NCBI GenBank assembly: GCA_947305035.1
Contig: CAMZCV010000083.1
Location: forward strand, 1 to 5,646
Direction: 5' to 3'
Length of the DNA stretch: 5,646 nt
DNA from: an uncultured Coriobacteriales bacterium
GTDB lineage: Bacteria; Actinomycetota; Coriobacteriia; Coriobacteriales; Atopobiaceae
Below are positions 5,437 to 5,646 of the stretch, piece by piece. The notes beneath the pieces are model-generated. The model saw only the letters and a program-made list of their open reading frames with translations. It was not told the DNA's origin and made no database searches. Each line of letters begins with the position of its first letter. Position 1 is the first letter of the stretch. A program made the position numbers and the translations under genes.

Positions 5437-5646
5437 AGGTCACCTTCGAGTTCCCCGGAACCGAGTGGGCGGGACACGAACTCGTGGCATTCGAGACGGT
5501 CTCCCGCGACGGCCGGGACGTCGTCGTCCACGCGGACATCGAGGACTCCGACCAGACCGTCAACATCCCCAGCATCGGCACGACCCTGACCGACGAATCG
5601 GGCGAGAAGGCCCCCGCATCCACGGGCGCCATCACCCTCGTCGACA
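5427..5646 (+). CDS. VaFE-repeat surface protein, internal fragment (no start; runs off window)
   Basis: Reading from 5427, the frame gives GTVEVTFEF, then ELVAFETVSRDGRDVVVHADIEDSDQTV, then IGTTLTDESGEKA, and ends in TLVD at the window edge. This is the second half of a T-Q ester-bond (VaFE) repeat plus the start of the next. The Glu of VAFE and the His/Asp/Gln triad at +0/+5/+8 are intact. It closely resembles the first visible repeat of the protein at 1-1030, including SRDGRDVxVHADIED and IGTTLTDE, but its bases differ enough to be a separate repeat. There is no start codon with a ribosome binding site, signal peptide or N-terminal domain: upstream of about 5427 the DNA becomes GH3 sequence on the other strand. 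It is therefore a broken or chimeric copy, or the middle of an adhesin gene joined artificially. Confidence 0.85.

Overview
The window looks like chromosomal DNA of a high-GC Gram-positive host bacterium, most likely a Coriobacteriia member (Collinsella/Olsenella-like). This rests on VaFE-repeat cell-wall proteins with an LPXTG-type anchor (LPHTG), a GH3 glycosidase tail ending in a membrane segment and a Lys/Ala-rich tail, and GC-rich codon use interrupted by AT-rich promoters. The genus is inference.

Layout. (1) Positions 1-1030 hold the 3' end of a large sortase-anchored surface protein on the + strand, built of VaFE / T-Q ester-bond repeats. (2) A hairpin at 1043-1077 ends that region. 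Then comes a weakly coding stretch and a truncated aldo/keto reductase on the - strand (1333-1686). (3) A 214-base divergent region with an 18-bp palindrome and a 10-bp direct repeat leads into an RpiR-family regulator (1901-2752). (4) A strong promoter at 2800-2827, flanked by two related GAAA/TTTC sites, drives a divergent ribose-5-phosphate isomerase A homologue (2873-3556) and a Gfo/Idh/MocA oxidoreductase (3631-4608). An intrinsic terminator follows at 4634-4666. (5) A 137-bp MITE-like element with 31-bp terminal inverted repeats lies at 4682-4818. (6) A GH3 glycosidase C-terminal fragment on the - strand (5001-5432) is fused head-on to an internal VaFE-repeat fragment on the + strand (5427-5646, running off the window).

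The functional core is the regulator-isomerase-dehydrogenase set. An RpiR protein with a phosphosugar-binding SIS domain probably senses a sugar phosphate and controls the promoter in front of rpiA and the dehydrogenase. This would be a small sugar-phosphate conversion unit whose true substrate may differ from ribose 5-phosphate. Both window edges lie inside VaFE repeats, and the junction at about 5423-5436 joins two unrelated gene interiors in opposite orientation. It is either a real inversion or deletion, or an assembly/amplification chimera.
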